A stretch of DNA of 64,000 bases from an uncultured Eubacteriales bacterium (lineage in GTDB: Bacteria; Bacillota; Clostridia; Christensenellales; Aristaeellaceae), in the NCBI GenBank assembly GCA_900315315.1, contig OMYT01000008.1, positions 1-64,000 of the forward strand, read 5' to 3'. The stretch's first letter is position 1. The number at the start of each line of letters is the position of its first letter. The notes beneath the pieces are model-generated. The model was given only the letters and a program-made list of their open reading frames with translations, did not search any database and was not told the DNA's origin. The translations under genes were made by a program, and so were the position numbers. Positions 45,951 to 54,637 of this stretch are shown piece after piece.

Positions 45951-47551
45951 GAATCCCGTCCCCTTTTGCGGACTTTGGAGACGATTGCCTGAATGCCGTT
46001 TTTCGGTTCCTCATGCGGCCGGTACCCGTATCCGTAACCGTAGCCGTATTTTCCGCCGTAGTAGCGGTAGGCGTAGCGTCCCTTCCGGATGGAGTTCATC
46101 GTCACTTTGTTGATGATACAGCCGAGAATCGGGGTGCCGGCCTGCCGCAGCAGGGATACCGCTTCCTTCAGGGACTTGCTGTGGGTCTGGTTGTATTCCA
46201 GCACCAGCATGCTGCCGTCGCACCGGCGGGCGATCTCCGCCGCGTCCACCACCGCGCCCAGCGGCGGGGTGTCCACCACAACCAGGTCGAACTCCCCGGT
46301 CACGGATTCCATCAACTGATCGAATTCCGGAGAGGTCAGCAGGGACAGCGGTGTTTTGATGTTGACACCTTCCGGTAGCAGGTAAAGGTTCGGGATGTTG
46401 GTTGTGTAGACGGCGTTCGCCAGTGTGCACTGTCCGCTCAGCAGATGGGCCAGGCCCATCGCCTGCTCCCCCATCTGGATGTTGTACTGGGTTTTCATCA
46501 CGGACATGCGCAGGTCCGCGTCAATCAGTAGCACTTTCTTTCCCCGGCGGGTCATGCCGATGGCGGTCTGCAACGCGATGAAGGATTTACCTTCGTTGGC
46601 GCCGCAGCTGGTGATGAGCACCCGGCGGATGCTTTTGCCGACAAAAGTCATGCTGGAGCAGATGGTGTTGATGGCTTCCTCGCCGGCGTAGTCAAGCGCC
46701 AGGTTCCCGAGGAAGACCGCCCGCTGTTGCCCGTTTCCGGCCTCCGGCACGTCAATTTGGTTCGGCGCGTCCTCTTCGGCGGCATTCTTTTCCATATCCT
46801 GCCGTGTCACCATGCCGAAGGTGGGAAGGCCCACAGCCTTTGTAATATCCTCGCTGTCCCGGATCCGGTCATCCAGCAGGAAAATGAAGATCAGGATCAG
46901 CGCCATGCCCAGGCCGCCGACCAGCACGCCGGTGACCACCGTTCCCCGGACATCGGGATAGACGGGAGAATAGGGTGTCCGGGCCTTTTCCAGGATCTGC
47001 GGCTTGCGCAGTTCCATCTTGTTGACGATGTAGTCCTGCACAACCTCGGCGTAGGTGTCTGCCAGCAGCTTCGCTTCCTCCGGATCGGGAGATTTAATTT
47101 TGATATACAGGAGATGGGAGTTCTTCGGGTTTTCCACGGAAACCATGTTGGCCAGTTGGCTGTAACTGTAGTCCAGGTTCAGCCGCTCGTCCACCATTTC
47201 GTGCACATGCCAGATCCGGAATACTTCCTGATAGTCCGTGGCCAGGGTCGATCCCAGCTGCAGGTCAGACAGGGAGATCGTCGTGTCCGATCCGGCGATA
47301 TAGATCTTTGAGGTTGCCTGATAAATCGGTGTCACCATTTTGGTTACATAAAACCAGGCAATCAGGCCGCCGATCAGCGCCGCCAGCAGGATCCAGTGGA
47401 TCTTTTCCAGCAGTCGGGTCATCAGGGCAATCCAGTCAATGCCGCTGTAATATCTGATCGTGTTATCCTGCTGGATCTCCGCTTCAGGCACGGTATGCGG
47501 CTGGACACCCATTTCCGCTTCGGTTCCGTGAAGTTCGTTACTCTTTGACAT
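45947..47551 (-). CDS. Fused Wzz chain-length regulator and BY-type tyrosine kinase
   Basis: About 534 residues from an ATG that overlaps the upstream TAA by one base, with GGAAGAGG ahead. Two membrane helices (WILLAALIGGLIAWFYV and GVLVGGLGMALILIFIFLL) bracket an external Wzz domain. The cytoplasmic kinase has Walker A TSCGANEGKS, Walker A' VLLIDADLR and Walker B LVVVDTPP. The C-terminus is a tyrosine cluster (YAYRYYGGKYGYGYGYGYR), the autophosphorylation site that tunes polymer length and export. In many Firmicutes these are two proteins (CapA/CapB); the single-chain form is the proteobacterial-style arrangement, also found in Clostridia. No cognate tyrosine phosphatase is in the window. 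Confidence 0.92.
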   Translation of the reverse strand: MSKSNELHGTEAEMGVQPHTVPEAEIQQDNTIRYYSGIDWIALMTRLLEKIHWILLAALIGGLIAWFYVTKMVTPIYQATSKIYIAGSDTTISLSDLQLGSTLATDYQEVFRIWHVHEMVDERLNLDYSYSQLANMVSVENPKNSHLLYIKIKSPDPEEAKLLADTYAEVVQDYIVNKMELRKPQILEKARTPYSPVYPDVRGTVVTGVLVGGLGMALILIFIFLLDDRIRDSEDITKAVGLPTFGMVTRQDMEKNAAEEDAPNQIDVPEAGNGQQRAVFLGNLALDYAGEEAINTICSSMTFVGKSIRRVLITSCGANEGKSFIALQTAIGMTRRGKKVLLIDADLRMSVMKTQYNIQMGEQAMGLAHLLSGQCTLANAVYTTNIPNLYLLPEGVNIKTPLSLLTSPEFDQLMESVTGEFDLVVVDTPPLGAVVDAAEIARRCDGSMLVLEYNQTHSKSLKEAVSLLRQAGTPILGCIINKVTMNSIRKGRYAYRYYGGKYGYGYGYGYRPHEEPKNGIQAIVSKVRKRGRDS

Positions 47552-50500
47552 TACTGATCCTCTTCCGGTTCGTCGTAAACCCAGTGCACTTCCCTGTATC
47601 CGTCCTTGCAGGCCGTCGGCTTTCCGTCCGCGCCATAGTATTTTTCCGAGATCCGGTTCAGCGCATCGTCGTATTCCCATACCACCTTGACATAAACATC
47701 CTTCAGCGGCATGGGTTTGTCCGCCTCGTCAAACCAGGCTTCGCTGGTCTTGTGCTTATCGTCCATCCAGGTCCGTTCGACTTTGTGGTAGCCGTCCGTG
47801 CTCAGAATCGGTTCTTCCCGGGTGCCCAGGTACCATTCCTTTGCGACCAGGCCCTTTTCGTCATATTCCCGCATCCGCACAGCGTAACCGCTTTTGCAGA
47901 GGATCGGTACATCATCCGGGCCGAAATAGCGTTCGCAGATGTTTTGTTTCCTGTCATCGAACTCCCGGGTAACTTTCACGTAGGTATTGTCCTTCGCTTC
48001 AGTCGGAAGTCCCTCCTCGTTGAACCACGCTTCGCTCGTCGCGTGCTTGTCGTCCAGCCAGGTCCGTTCGATCCGGTGGTATCCGTCCGCGTTCCGGACA
48101 GGTTCTTCGTTGATGCCCAGATACCATTCCTTCGCAACCAGGTCCTGCCCGTCATATTCCCGCATTCGCACGGCATAGCCGTCTTTGCTGAGAACAGGAG
48201 CGCCGTCGGGCCCGTAATAGCGTTCGCAGATGTTCTGCTTCCTGTCGTTGAACTCCCGGGTGATCTTCGCGTAAGGATTGTCCTTGATCGTTGTCAGTCG
48301 GTCCTGTTCATCATACCACGCTTCGCTCGTCGCGTGCTTGTCGTCCAGCCAGGTGCGCTCAATGCGATGATATCCGTCTGCATTCCGGACAGGTTCTTCT
48401 GCGGTACCGAGATACCATTCCGCGGCAACATACCCGCCTTCGTCGTAGCTGCGCCGCAGCACCGCGTATCCGGTGTCTCTCAGGATCAGATTTCCGTTGC
48501 CGTCAAGATAGCGTTCCTCGGTCATTCGTCCGTCATCGTCATAGGCGCGCGTCAGGGCGGCGTAACCGTTCTTGCACAGGATCGGCTGATGATCCCCGTC
48601 AAAGTACCGCTCCGCTATGGTTTTACCATTCTCGTCATAATCCCGCTCGATGCGGGCGTAGCTGTCTTTTACAGCCAGCGGGGCTCCGGTTTCGTCGAAC
48701 CAGGCTTCGCAGGTCGCGTGCTTGTCGTCCAGCCAGGTCCGGTCGATTTTGTGGTATCCGTCCTTGCAGCGGACGGGTTCCTCTTTAGTACCGAGATACC
48801 ATTCCGAGGCGGTCCGTCCGTTTTCATCATAGGTGCGCCGCAGGATCGCGTACTGCGAGCTGTTCAGCTTTAGCTGGCCGCTGCCGTCCAGATAGCGCTC
48901 CTCGGTCATCCGTCCGTCCTCGTCATAATCCCGTGTCAGGCCGGCATAGCCGTTTTTGCAGTCCGTCGGCTTCCCTTCCGCATCGAAATAGCGCTCCGCC
49001 ACAGTCTTGCCGTTCCCGGCAAAATCCCGCTCAATCCGGACGTAGATGTCTTTCGTCGCGATCGGAAGGTTCTGCTCGTCAAACCAGGCTTCGCTGGTTG
49101 CGTGCTTGTCGTCCAGCCAGGTACGGTCAATCCGGTGATACCCGTCTTTGCAGCGGACGGGTTCGTCTTCGGTTCCCCAGTAAGCGATCTGAAGGGGATA
49201 ACCCTTTTCGCTGTTTTCCCGGGTGAACTTGTGGTATCCGCCCTTGCATACGGCGTTGCCGCCGTCCGGCAGATAGTAGGCTTCCTCCGTCAGGAATCCC
49301 TGTTCATCCTTCTTCTGGATCCGGAAAGCGTAACCGTCGGAAATGGTCATCAGCTTCCCGTCCGTCCCGTAGTATTCCGTCAGGACACCCTTCGTTTCCT
49401 GTTCCGGTTCAACCCCGGGAGCGGTATACTCCGTAAAAGTCAGATCCTGCAGCGGAATGTTCCGTACATAGGTATATTCCTTTTCAGGGATCTTCATCAG
49501 GTTGCCGTCCGCGTCGTAATAGCGGGTGGAGATGGTTCCACCCTCGCTATCGTACTCGGTCACGGTTTCGGCGTACCCGGCCTTGGTCATAACCCGGTGG
49601 CCCGTCTGATCCAGATAGGTTTTCTTCGTCACCTTGCCGTTGCCGTTGTATTCCATCCGGACTTCGTGGTAGCCGTTCTCCCCGTCAATCGGGTCCCCGT
49701 TGGCCCAGTAGCTTTCGCTGATCTTTTTGTCCCCGTCCCACTCGCTCCGGATCTCGGTCGCGTTTTCCTTTGCGGCCACTGCCCGGCCCTCGCTGTCGAA
49801 CCAGGCTTCGGATGTGACCCTGCCCTCTTTGTTGTATCCGTAAACGGTTTTCGCGTAGCCGTCCTTTCCGTTCACCGGGGTCTTCTGATCCGTCCCGAGA
49901 AACAGTTTTTCAGTCAGGCGCTTCCTGTCATAGGTGTTTTTTTCGGTTGCGTATCCCGCGCTGGCGATAATCGGGTTGTTTTCCGTGTCATAATAGTCGA
50001 TCTGCGCCACCTTGCCCGTCTTGTAAGTGTTCCTGTACCAGGCATAACCGTAATCCGGAACGATCATCGGCTGGTCGTTCACATCGTAATAACGTTCAGA
50101 GGCAATCCAGTTTCTGTTTCCCGCAAAGGTCCGGACAACCTTGCTGTAGCCTTCCTGGCAGTTTCCCCGGACCCCCTCGTCCACGTAGTAGGTCTCCTCA
50201 AGCACGCGGTTCTTGGTAGTGGGAAGCTTGGTGACGCCGCAGTACCCGCGTTTGGTATAGAACAGGCTGCCGTCCGCGTTGTAGTACATCTCGGTCCGGA
50301 CTGTACTGCTGGGGACATAGGTATACAGTGCGTAGGCCCATCCCTCCGGGCCTGCTGTCAGCTGTTCATGTTCGTCATAGTAGCGGGTCGCGTGGTTGCG
50401 TCCTTTCACGATGTCGTTTTTGACCCTGGCATACCCCTTCTTTTTGTTCATGAAGAGGGATCCGTCCGCGTTGTAGTAGGCAATCTCGAGCTCATCCCGC

Positions 50501-51084
50501 CCGTTGAATACGTGTACTTCCTGGGCATAACCGTCCGGTCCCTGGGCAGGCTTGCCTTCCCCGTCAACCCACGACGCCTTGCAAAGCTTCCAATACCTCG
50601 TGTACTCGAATTCCTGATGCGGCTCGATAACGTTTCCCTGATCGTCGTAATAGTACGTGTCCAGGATCATCGCGCTCTTATACTTGCGGGTGATCATGGC
50701 ATAACCATCCGGGCCGTCGACCAGGTTGCCGTCCTTGTCGTACCATTCCCGTTTGACCAGGACTTTTTTGTTGAATTTGCTCTTGATATAGGCATAACCG
50801 TCCCGGTTGTTGACCAGGTTGCCCGCCTTGTCCAGGTACTCTTCCTTCACCACCACGTTATTCGTGCCGTAGGTATACCGTACCGTGGCATAGCCTTTGT
50901 CGTCCGGTACCGTGAGAGCGCCGTTCCGGTCCACATAGGATGTGGAGAGAACAATCTTCCCCCACCGGTCCTTCTCGCTCACCTGTTTCAGGTTGGTGGA
51001 CAGTTCCGCGTGCGCGGCGAAACTTGTCGCCAAAGCCGTTGCCAGCAGCAACAGAATAAAGACACTTACAATTATCTTTTTCAT
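47551..51084 (-). CDS. Secreted protein made of about 34 YD-type repeats
   Basis: 1,177 residues. A signal peptide (LLLLATALATSFAAHA), then almost wholly 32-34-residue units of the form GYA-x-x-x-R-x-YD-x-x-G-x-x-x-x-E-x-Y-(Y/F/L)-D/G-x-x-G/E-x-P. The units resemble RHS/YD repeats, which form wound beta-sheet filaments or shells. Near the C-terminus a higher-order block of three units recurs: RTWLDDKHATSEAWF and close variants occur five times. No C-terminal toxin, protease or anchor domain is visible; the chain ends in an acidic tail (YDEPEEDQ). It is second in the LoaP-led locus and coupled by TAATG to the BY-kinase gene, so it is probably made with the polysaccharide machinery as a surface or matrix component. 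No described exopolysaccharide protein that I know of matches it. Confidence 0.8.
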   Translation of the reverse strand: MKKIIVSVFILLLLATALATSFAAHAELSTNLKQVSEKDRWGKIVLSTSYVDRNGALTVPDDKGYATVRYTYGTNNVVVKEEYLDKAGNLVNNRDGYAYIKSKFNKKVLVKREWYDKDGNLVDGPDGYAMITRKYKSAMILDTYYYDDQGNVIEPHQEFEYTRYWKLCKASWVDGEGKPAQGPDGYAQEVHVFNGRDELEIAYYNADGSLFMNKKKGYARVKNDIVKGRNHATRYYDEHEQLTAGPEGWAYALYTYVPSSTVRTEMYYNADGSLFYTKRGYCGVTKLPTTKNRVLEETYYVDEGVRGNCQEGYSKVVRTFAGNRNWIASERYYDVNDQPMIVPDYGYAWYRNTYKTGKVAQIDYYDTENNPIIASAGYATEKNTYDRKRLTEKLFLGTDQKTPVNGKDGYAKTVYGYNKEGRVTSEAWFDSEGRAVAAKENATEIRSEWDGDKKISESYWANGDPIDGENGYHEVRMEYNGNGKVTKKTYLDQTGHRVMTKAGYAETVTEYDSEGGTISTRYYDADGNLMKIPEKEYTYVRNIPLQDLTFTEYTAPGVEPEQETKGVLTEYYGTDGKLMTISDGYAFRIQKKDEQGFLTEEAYYLPDGGNAVCKGGYHKFTRENSEKGYPLQIAYWGTEDEPVRCKDGYHRIDRTWLDDKHATSEAWFDEQNLPIATKDIYVRIERDFAGNGKTVAERYFDAEGKPTDCKNGYAGLTRDYDEDGRMTEERYLDGSGQLKLNSSQYAILRRTYDENGRTASEWYLGTKEEPVRCKDGYHKIDRTWLDDKHATCEAWFDETGAPLAVKDSYARIERDYDENGKTIAERYFDGDHQPILCKNGYAALTRAYDDDGRMTEERYLDGNGNLILRDTGYAVLRRSYDEGGYVAAEWYLGTAEEPVRNADGYHRIERTWLDDKHATSEAWYDEQDRLTTIKDNPYAKITREFNDRKQNICERYYGPDGAPVLSKDGYAVRMREYDGQDLVAKEWYLGINEEPVRNADGYHRIERTWLDDKHATSEAWFNEEGLPTEAKDNTYVKVTREFDDRKQNICERYFGPDDVPILCKSGYAVRMREYDEKGLVAKEWYLGTREEPILSTDGYHKVERTWMDDKHKTSEAWFDEADKPMPLKDVYVKVVWEYDDALNRISEKYYGADGKPTACKDGYREVHWVYDEPEEDQ

Positions 51085-51160
51085 ATTTCTCCTGTACTCA
51101 GATTATTCTGGTTTGCTCGATCCTGTCAAAGCCGTTACAGTCAGAGCTGTAACTGCCTCC

Positions 51161-51667
51161 TCATTCCTTCAGTTCGACAATCTCATACTCCACCCAGGTT
51201 CTCACAAGCTGTTTTGCGAAAGGAATCTCAATCATCATCCGGGATCCCCGGTGATCGACCTTGACAATCCGTGTTTCCAGGCCCTCGAATGCGCCGTCGC
51301 AGATCCGGATGCGGTCGCCTTCCCGATAAACCTGTGTTTTGCCGATGACACCGTCGCTTTTGAGAAGCGTCAGTGCAAAAGCTTCGTCGTTCCCTTTCAG
51401 TTCATAGTTCCTGTCCGAATCCGACAGACAGCGGATCACTTCGTGCATTCTCCAGAGTTCCGTTATCGTCGGCTTGTCGTCTTCGTCCTCAAAATAGAGA
51501 AACAGATATCCCGGCAGAAGGTCGTGTATGATATCTACGCTTTTTCCTTTGCTCCAGGTATGCTGTACCTGCTTCGGACTGATGGCGCGGCAGCCGAAAC
51601 GTTCCGCCGCGATCTTCGCCAGCGTATTGCATTTCGCTGTCTCACAGAACAGGCAATAGATCACCAT
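51161..51667 (-). CDS. loaP: LoaP-like NusG-family antiterminator
   Basis: About 168 residues from the ATG of MVIYCLFCETAKCN, with GGAG ten bases upstream. An NGN domain (IYCLFCETAKCNTLAKIAAE, LLPGYLFLYFED) and a C-terminal KOW domain (YREGDRIRICDGAFEGLETR). NusG paralogues of the LoaP/RfaH/UpxY group travel with RNA polymerase and suppress termination in long polysaccharide operons. It is the first gene of a co-oriented locus of about 30 kb and has its own promoter, just the position expected. Housekeeping NusG would sit beside secE and ribosomal protein genes, which are absent. Confidence 0.88.
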   Translation of the reverse strand: MVIYCLFCETAKCNTLAKIAAERFGCRAISPKQVQHTWSKGKSVDIIHDLLPGYLFLYFEDEDDKPTITELWRMHEVIRCLSDSDRNYELKGNDEAFALTLLKSDGVIGKTQVYREGDRIRICDGAFEGLETRIVKVDHRGSRMMIEIPFAKQLVRTWVEYEIVELKE

Positions 51668-51850
51668 GCCGCACCACTCCAGAACATAGCTTCGCCGTGA
51701 CAGTATGCTCCGCATCCTGCCCCGGTCTCCGGATACATCTTCGGATGTCTTTCAGCCCGGCAAGTGACATCGGTGCTGCAGTTGCATCCATCCGGAAAAA
51801 GTTACATAGTTATGCAAAGCTATTATAGCACAAAACTTCGTGTAATTCAA
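51668..51850 (-). promoter_or_regulatory. Promoter and leader of the exopolysaccharide operon
   Basis: On the minus strand TTGAAT (51845-51850), a 17-base spacer and TATAAT (51822-51827) form a strong sigma-A promoter. The leader of about 150 nt contains a small hairpin, ACATC-CGAA-GATGT (around 51735-51748). LoaP-type regulators act through an RNA hairpin in the operon leader, so this is a candidate target. I see no intrinsic terminator in the leader. Confidence 0.7.
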
Positions 51851-51889
51851 TTCTTTTGCGATTTGCGGCAGATTTTTTTGCGGTCATAT

Positions 51890-52790
51890 TTAACAGTTTT
51901 CCAGAAAAGCCTCGATATACCCGGCAGCCTCGTTCACGGGGTCGCCCTGCATATCCAGCCAGATGATGCGGGGGTCCCGCCGGAACCAGGTCATCTGCCG
52001 CTTGGCAAACTTCTTGATGGCGTTGCCGAGTTCCTCCACCATCTGCCCGTACCCGATCTTCCCGGTCAGGTACCAGGTCAGGTATTTGTATTCCAGGCCC
52101 AGCTTGACGAGGAATTCTTCGCTGACGCCGTCCTCCAGCATCGCGCGGACTTCGTCCGCCATGCCTTCCTGCAGCCGGCGCTCCAGCCGCTCGTCTATGC
52201 GCTGCTTCAGGATCTCCCGGGGCCAGGTGACGCCGAACTTCAGCAGTTCATACCGCGGGTTCTTTCTCCCCGGATGGTAGTCGTCCGCTTCCAGCCGTTC
52301 CAGCGCCCGCATGACCCGGTGACGGTTTTTCGGATCGATCTCCGTGTCCGGCAGCTTTTCCTTCAGCATCTCATACAGGGCAGGCGTGTCAAAAGTCTCC
52401 AGATGCGCCCGGAGATCATGGTCCGGGGATTTGTCGCTCAGTTCATACCCGTCGGCCACGGCGTCCACATACAGGCCCGTACCGCCGACCAGGAAAGGAA
52501 CCGCGCCGCGGGAAAGGATCCCGTCGATCGCCGTATAGGCAAGGCGCTGGAAGTCGGCCATGGAAAAAAACTCCCCCGGCTCGCATATGTCCAGCAGATG
52601 ATGGGGTACGCCCTTCATCTCCTCCGCCGTCACCTTGCCTGAACCCAGGTCCATCCGACGGTATACCTGCCGCGAATCCGCGGATACGATCTCCCCGCCG
52701 AAGCGCCCCGCAAGTTCAATCCCCAGGGAAGATTTCCCCGAGGCATTGGTCCCCTCAATGACAATCAGTTTCGGTAAAATATTTCATCAT
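51890..52790 (-). CDS. miaA: tRNA dimethylallyltransferase MiaA (apparent frameshift near start)
   Basis: MiaA adds a dimethylallyl group to A37 of tRNAs reading UNN codons. Family motifs: P-loop GTNASGKSS, SADSRQVYRRMDLGSGK, VPHHLLDICEPGEFFSMADF, FLVGGTGLYVDAVADGY, NRHRVMRALERLE and KFAKRQMTWFRRDPRI. The P-loop region has no in-frame ATG. The only ATGs, after AAGGA, are one base out of frame. Removing one base from the four-base run at 52776-52779 gives MMKYLPKLIVIEGTNASGKS, a normal start. So either the sequence has a one-base insertion error or the gene is disrupted. A short product from an internal ATG would lack the P-loop and be inactive. Confidence 0.85.
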
Positions 52791-52805
52791 TCCTTACCCA
52801 TCAAA

Positions 52806-52922
52806 ATAAAACCCCATACAGGCCGAAGGGATTAGGGGTTCGTCGCGCCCGGAAAACTGTCCAGTGGACAGTTTTCAGCAGAGAACGGGCGGTAGCCCAG
52901 GAAGATCGGAAAGCCCCCTTAA
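52806..52922 (-). repeat. Interspersed structured repeat, copy R4 (long form)
   Basis: Minus strand: TAAGGGGGCTTTCCGATC, CTGGGCTACCGCCCG, the hairpin AAAACTGTCC-ACT-GGACAGTTTT, CCGGGCGCG, GAACCCC, CCCTTCGG, then GGGGTTTTATTTT. The TAA is the stop codon of the zinc-ribbon gene. The CCCC...GGGGTTTTATTTT end could terminate transcription before miaA. Confidence 0.85.
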
Positions 52923-53623
52923 GATCCCAGTATCCCGTCCAGATACTCCGTCTTTCCTCCTGTTTTCCCCGCGTAAGCCTGAACCAGGGACTGCACCAGC
53001 AGTTCCTGCTGTTCCGGGAGCAGCTTCCCGTCCTTTTTGATCTCCTTGATCATCTTGGCGATCGGCACCGCCAGCTTCTTGTCCTTGTTCCGCTCCAGCC
53101 GGATCCCGAACCAGTTGCCCATGATCTCGTTGTTCCCTTCCAGGAATATTTCGAGATATTCCCGGCACAGCCGCTGGAGATACTCCCGCTGCTTCTGCTG
53201 CGGATCGTCAAACAGCGCGCAGGTTTCCTGCAGCTGCGGATCGTCAAACAGCTGGGCGCGCATCCTGTCGCGCCGCTCCCCGGAGAAATTGCCCGGCGTC
53301 CGGTATATTTCGAGGATATAGCACTTGATAATGGAGAAATCCAGGGCGATAACGCGCTTCTTTTTCTGCTCCTCCGTACCGACGAACAGCAGCTCCCATT
53401 TGATCTCCCGGCTGTCCGGGCAGGCGTTCAGGCCCTGGTTTAAAATCTTCTTCCGGTCCGGGAAGCTGGTCACGGCCAATGCCTTCCGGATCCACTTTTC
53501 CGCTTCCTCGTCCCGGGGCTCGTCCGGATTCACCGCTTCCGGCAGCTTTGCGCCGCAGTAAGGGCAGAAGGCCATGCCTTCGCCGTCGATCTTCTTTCCG
53601 CACTGAATGCAGGTCATGCTCAT
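52919..53623 (-). CDS. Zinc-ribbon protein of unknown function
   Basis: 234 residues, AAGGAG before the ATG. The N-terminus is a four-cysteine zinc ribbon (CIQCGKK and FCPYCGAKL). The rest is helical and charged, with EAEKWIRKALAVTSFPDRKK reminiscent of TPR-like helices and EYLQRLCREYLEIFLEG. No membrane segment, so cytoplasmic. No partner is evident. The stop codon is formed by the first bases of repeat R4. Confidence 0.75.
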   Translation of the reverse strand: MSMTCIQCGKKIDGEGMAFCPYCGAKLPEAVNPDEPRDEEAEKWIRKALAVTSFPDRKKILNQGLNACPDSREIKWELLFVGTEEQKKKRVIALDFSIIKCYILEIYRTPGNFSGERRDRMRAQLFDDPQLQETCALFDDPQQKQREYLQRLCREYLEIFLEGNNEIMGNWFGIRLERNKDKKLAVPIAKMIKEIKKDGKLLPEQQELLVQSLVQAYAGKTGGKTEYLDGILGS

Positions 53624-53641
53624 TCCGTTTGTCTCCTTCCG

Positions 53642-54637
53642 TCACGCCTGGTCCAGAATCGTGTCGATCTTTTCCAGTTCTTCTTCCGTCAGCTCCGGCG
53701 CGTTCAGCGCCTGCACGTTCTCCCGGATCTGCTCCGGCCGGCTGGCGCCGATCAGGGCGCTGGTCACCACCGGATCCCGCAGCACCCACTGCAGGGCCAG
53801 CTGCGTCAGCGTCTCTCCTCTCGCGTCCGCGATCGTCTTCAGGCTCCGGATCGTCTGCAGCGTCTTTTCGTCCAGCCGGTCCGCCTTCAGGTAGCGGCCG
53901 TCCCGGGCCATCCGGGAATCCTCCGGGATTCCGTTCAGGTATTTCCCGGTCAGCAGGCCGTTGGCCAGCGGTGCGAAAGCGATCGCACCGACGCCTTCCT
54001 CCCGCAGCACCTCCGTCAGGCCCTGCTCGATCCTCCGGTTCAGCATCGAATAGTTCGGCTGGTGAATCAGGCAGGGCGTGCCCAGCCTGCGCAGCTCCCG
54101 GATTGCCCGCCGCGCCTGGTCTGGATCGTAGTAATTGCTGATGCCGGCATACAGGGCTTTCCCGCTCCGGACAATCTGGTCCAGCGCGCCCATGGTCTCC
54201 TCCACGGGCGTCTCCGGGTCCGGCCGGTGATGATAGAACACGTCCACATAGTCAACGTGCATCCGCTTCAGGCTCTGATCGATGCTGGCGATCAGGTACT
54301 TCCTGCTGCCGCGGTCTCCGTAAGGCCCGGCCCACATGTCATACCCGGCCTTGGTGGAAAGGAACAGCTCGTCCCGGTGCGTGTGCCAGTCCGCGTCCAT
54401 GTGGAGGCCGAAGTTCCGCTCCGCTTCCCCGTAGGGCGGGCCGTAGTTGTTGGCCAGGTCAAAGTGGGTAATGCCCAGGTCAAAGGCGGTGCGCAGCAGC
54501 GCCCGCTGGTCCGTGAAGGGCGTAATGTTCCCGAAATTGTGCCACAGGCCCAGGGAAATCCCCGGCAGCAGCACGCCGCTCCTGCCGCAGCGGCGGTAGG
54601 TCATCTTCTCATATCGGTCAGCCGCAGGTTTATACAT
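53642..54637 (-). CDS. Aldo/keto reductase, YghZ/Gpr-like
   Basis: 331 residues, GAGGGAG before the ATG. THFDLANNYGPPYGEAERNF holds the catalytic Asp and Tyr; STKAGYDMWAGPYG and VDVFYHHRPDPETP supply Lys and His. The WHNFG and GPPYG motifs match the YghZ (L-glyceraldehyde 3-phosphate reductase) branch with SALIGASRPEQI at the NADPH site. Probably detoxifies or interconverts small aldehydes. Its start overlaps the end of a second AKR gene by eight bases. Confidence 0.88.
   Translation of the reverse strand: MYKPAADRYEKMTYRRCGRSGVLLPGISLGLWHNFGNITPFTDQRALLRTAFDLGITHFDLANNYGPPYGEAERNFGLHMDADWHTHRDELFLSTKAGYDMWAGPYGDRGSRKYLIASIDQSLKRMHVDYVDVFYHHRPDPETPVEETMGALDQIVRSGKALYAGISNYYDPDQARRAIRELRRLGTPCLIHQPNYSMLNRRIEQGLTEVLREEGVGAIAFAPLANGLLTGKYLNGIPEDSRMARDGRYLKADRLDEKTLQTIRSLKTIADARGETLTQLALQWVLRDPVVTSALIGASRPEQIRENVQALNAPELTEEELEKIDTILDQA

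Noticed and set aside
47545-51264. Long plus-strand ORFs opposite the YD-repeat protein
   Set aside because: They are antisense shadows caused by the codon use of the repeat protein, with no start signals or family motifs.
20607-51850. Wall teichoic acid locus
   Set aside because: An IspD/TarI-like enzyme and LicD are present, but TagA/TarO/TagF-type polymerases are absent; EpsG, Wzx and Wzz/BY-kinase indicate a Wzy-type exopolysaccharide.
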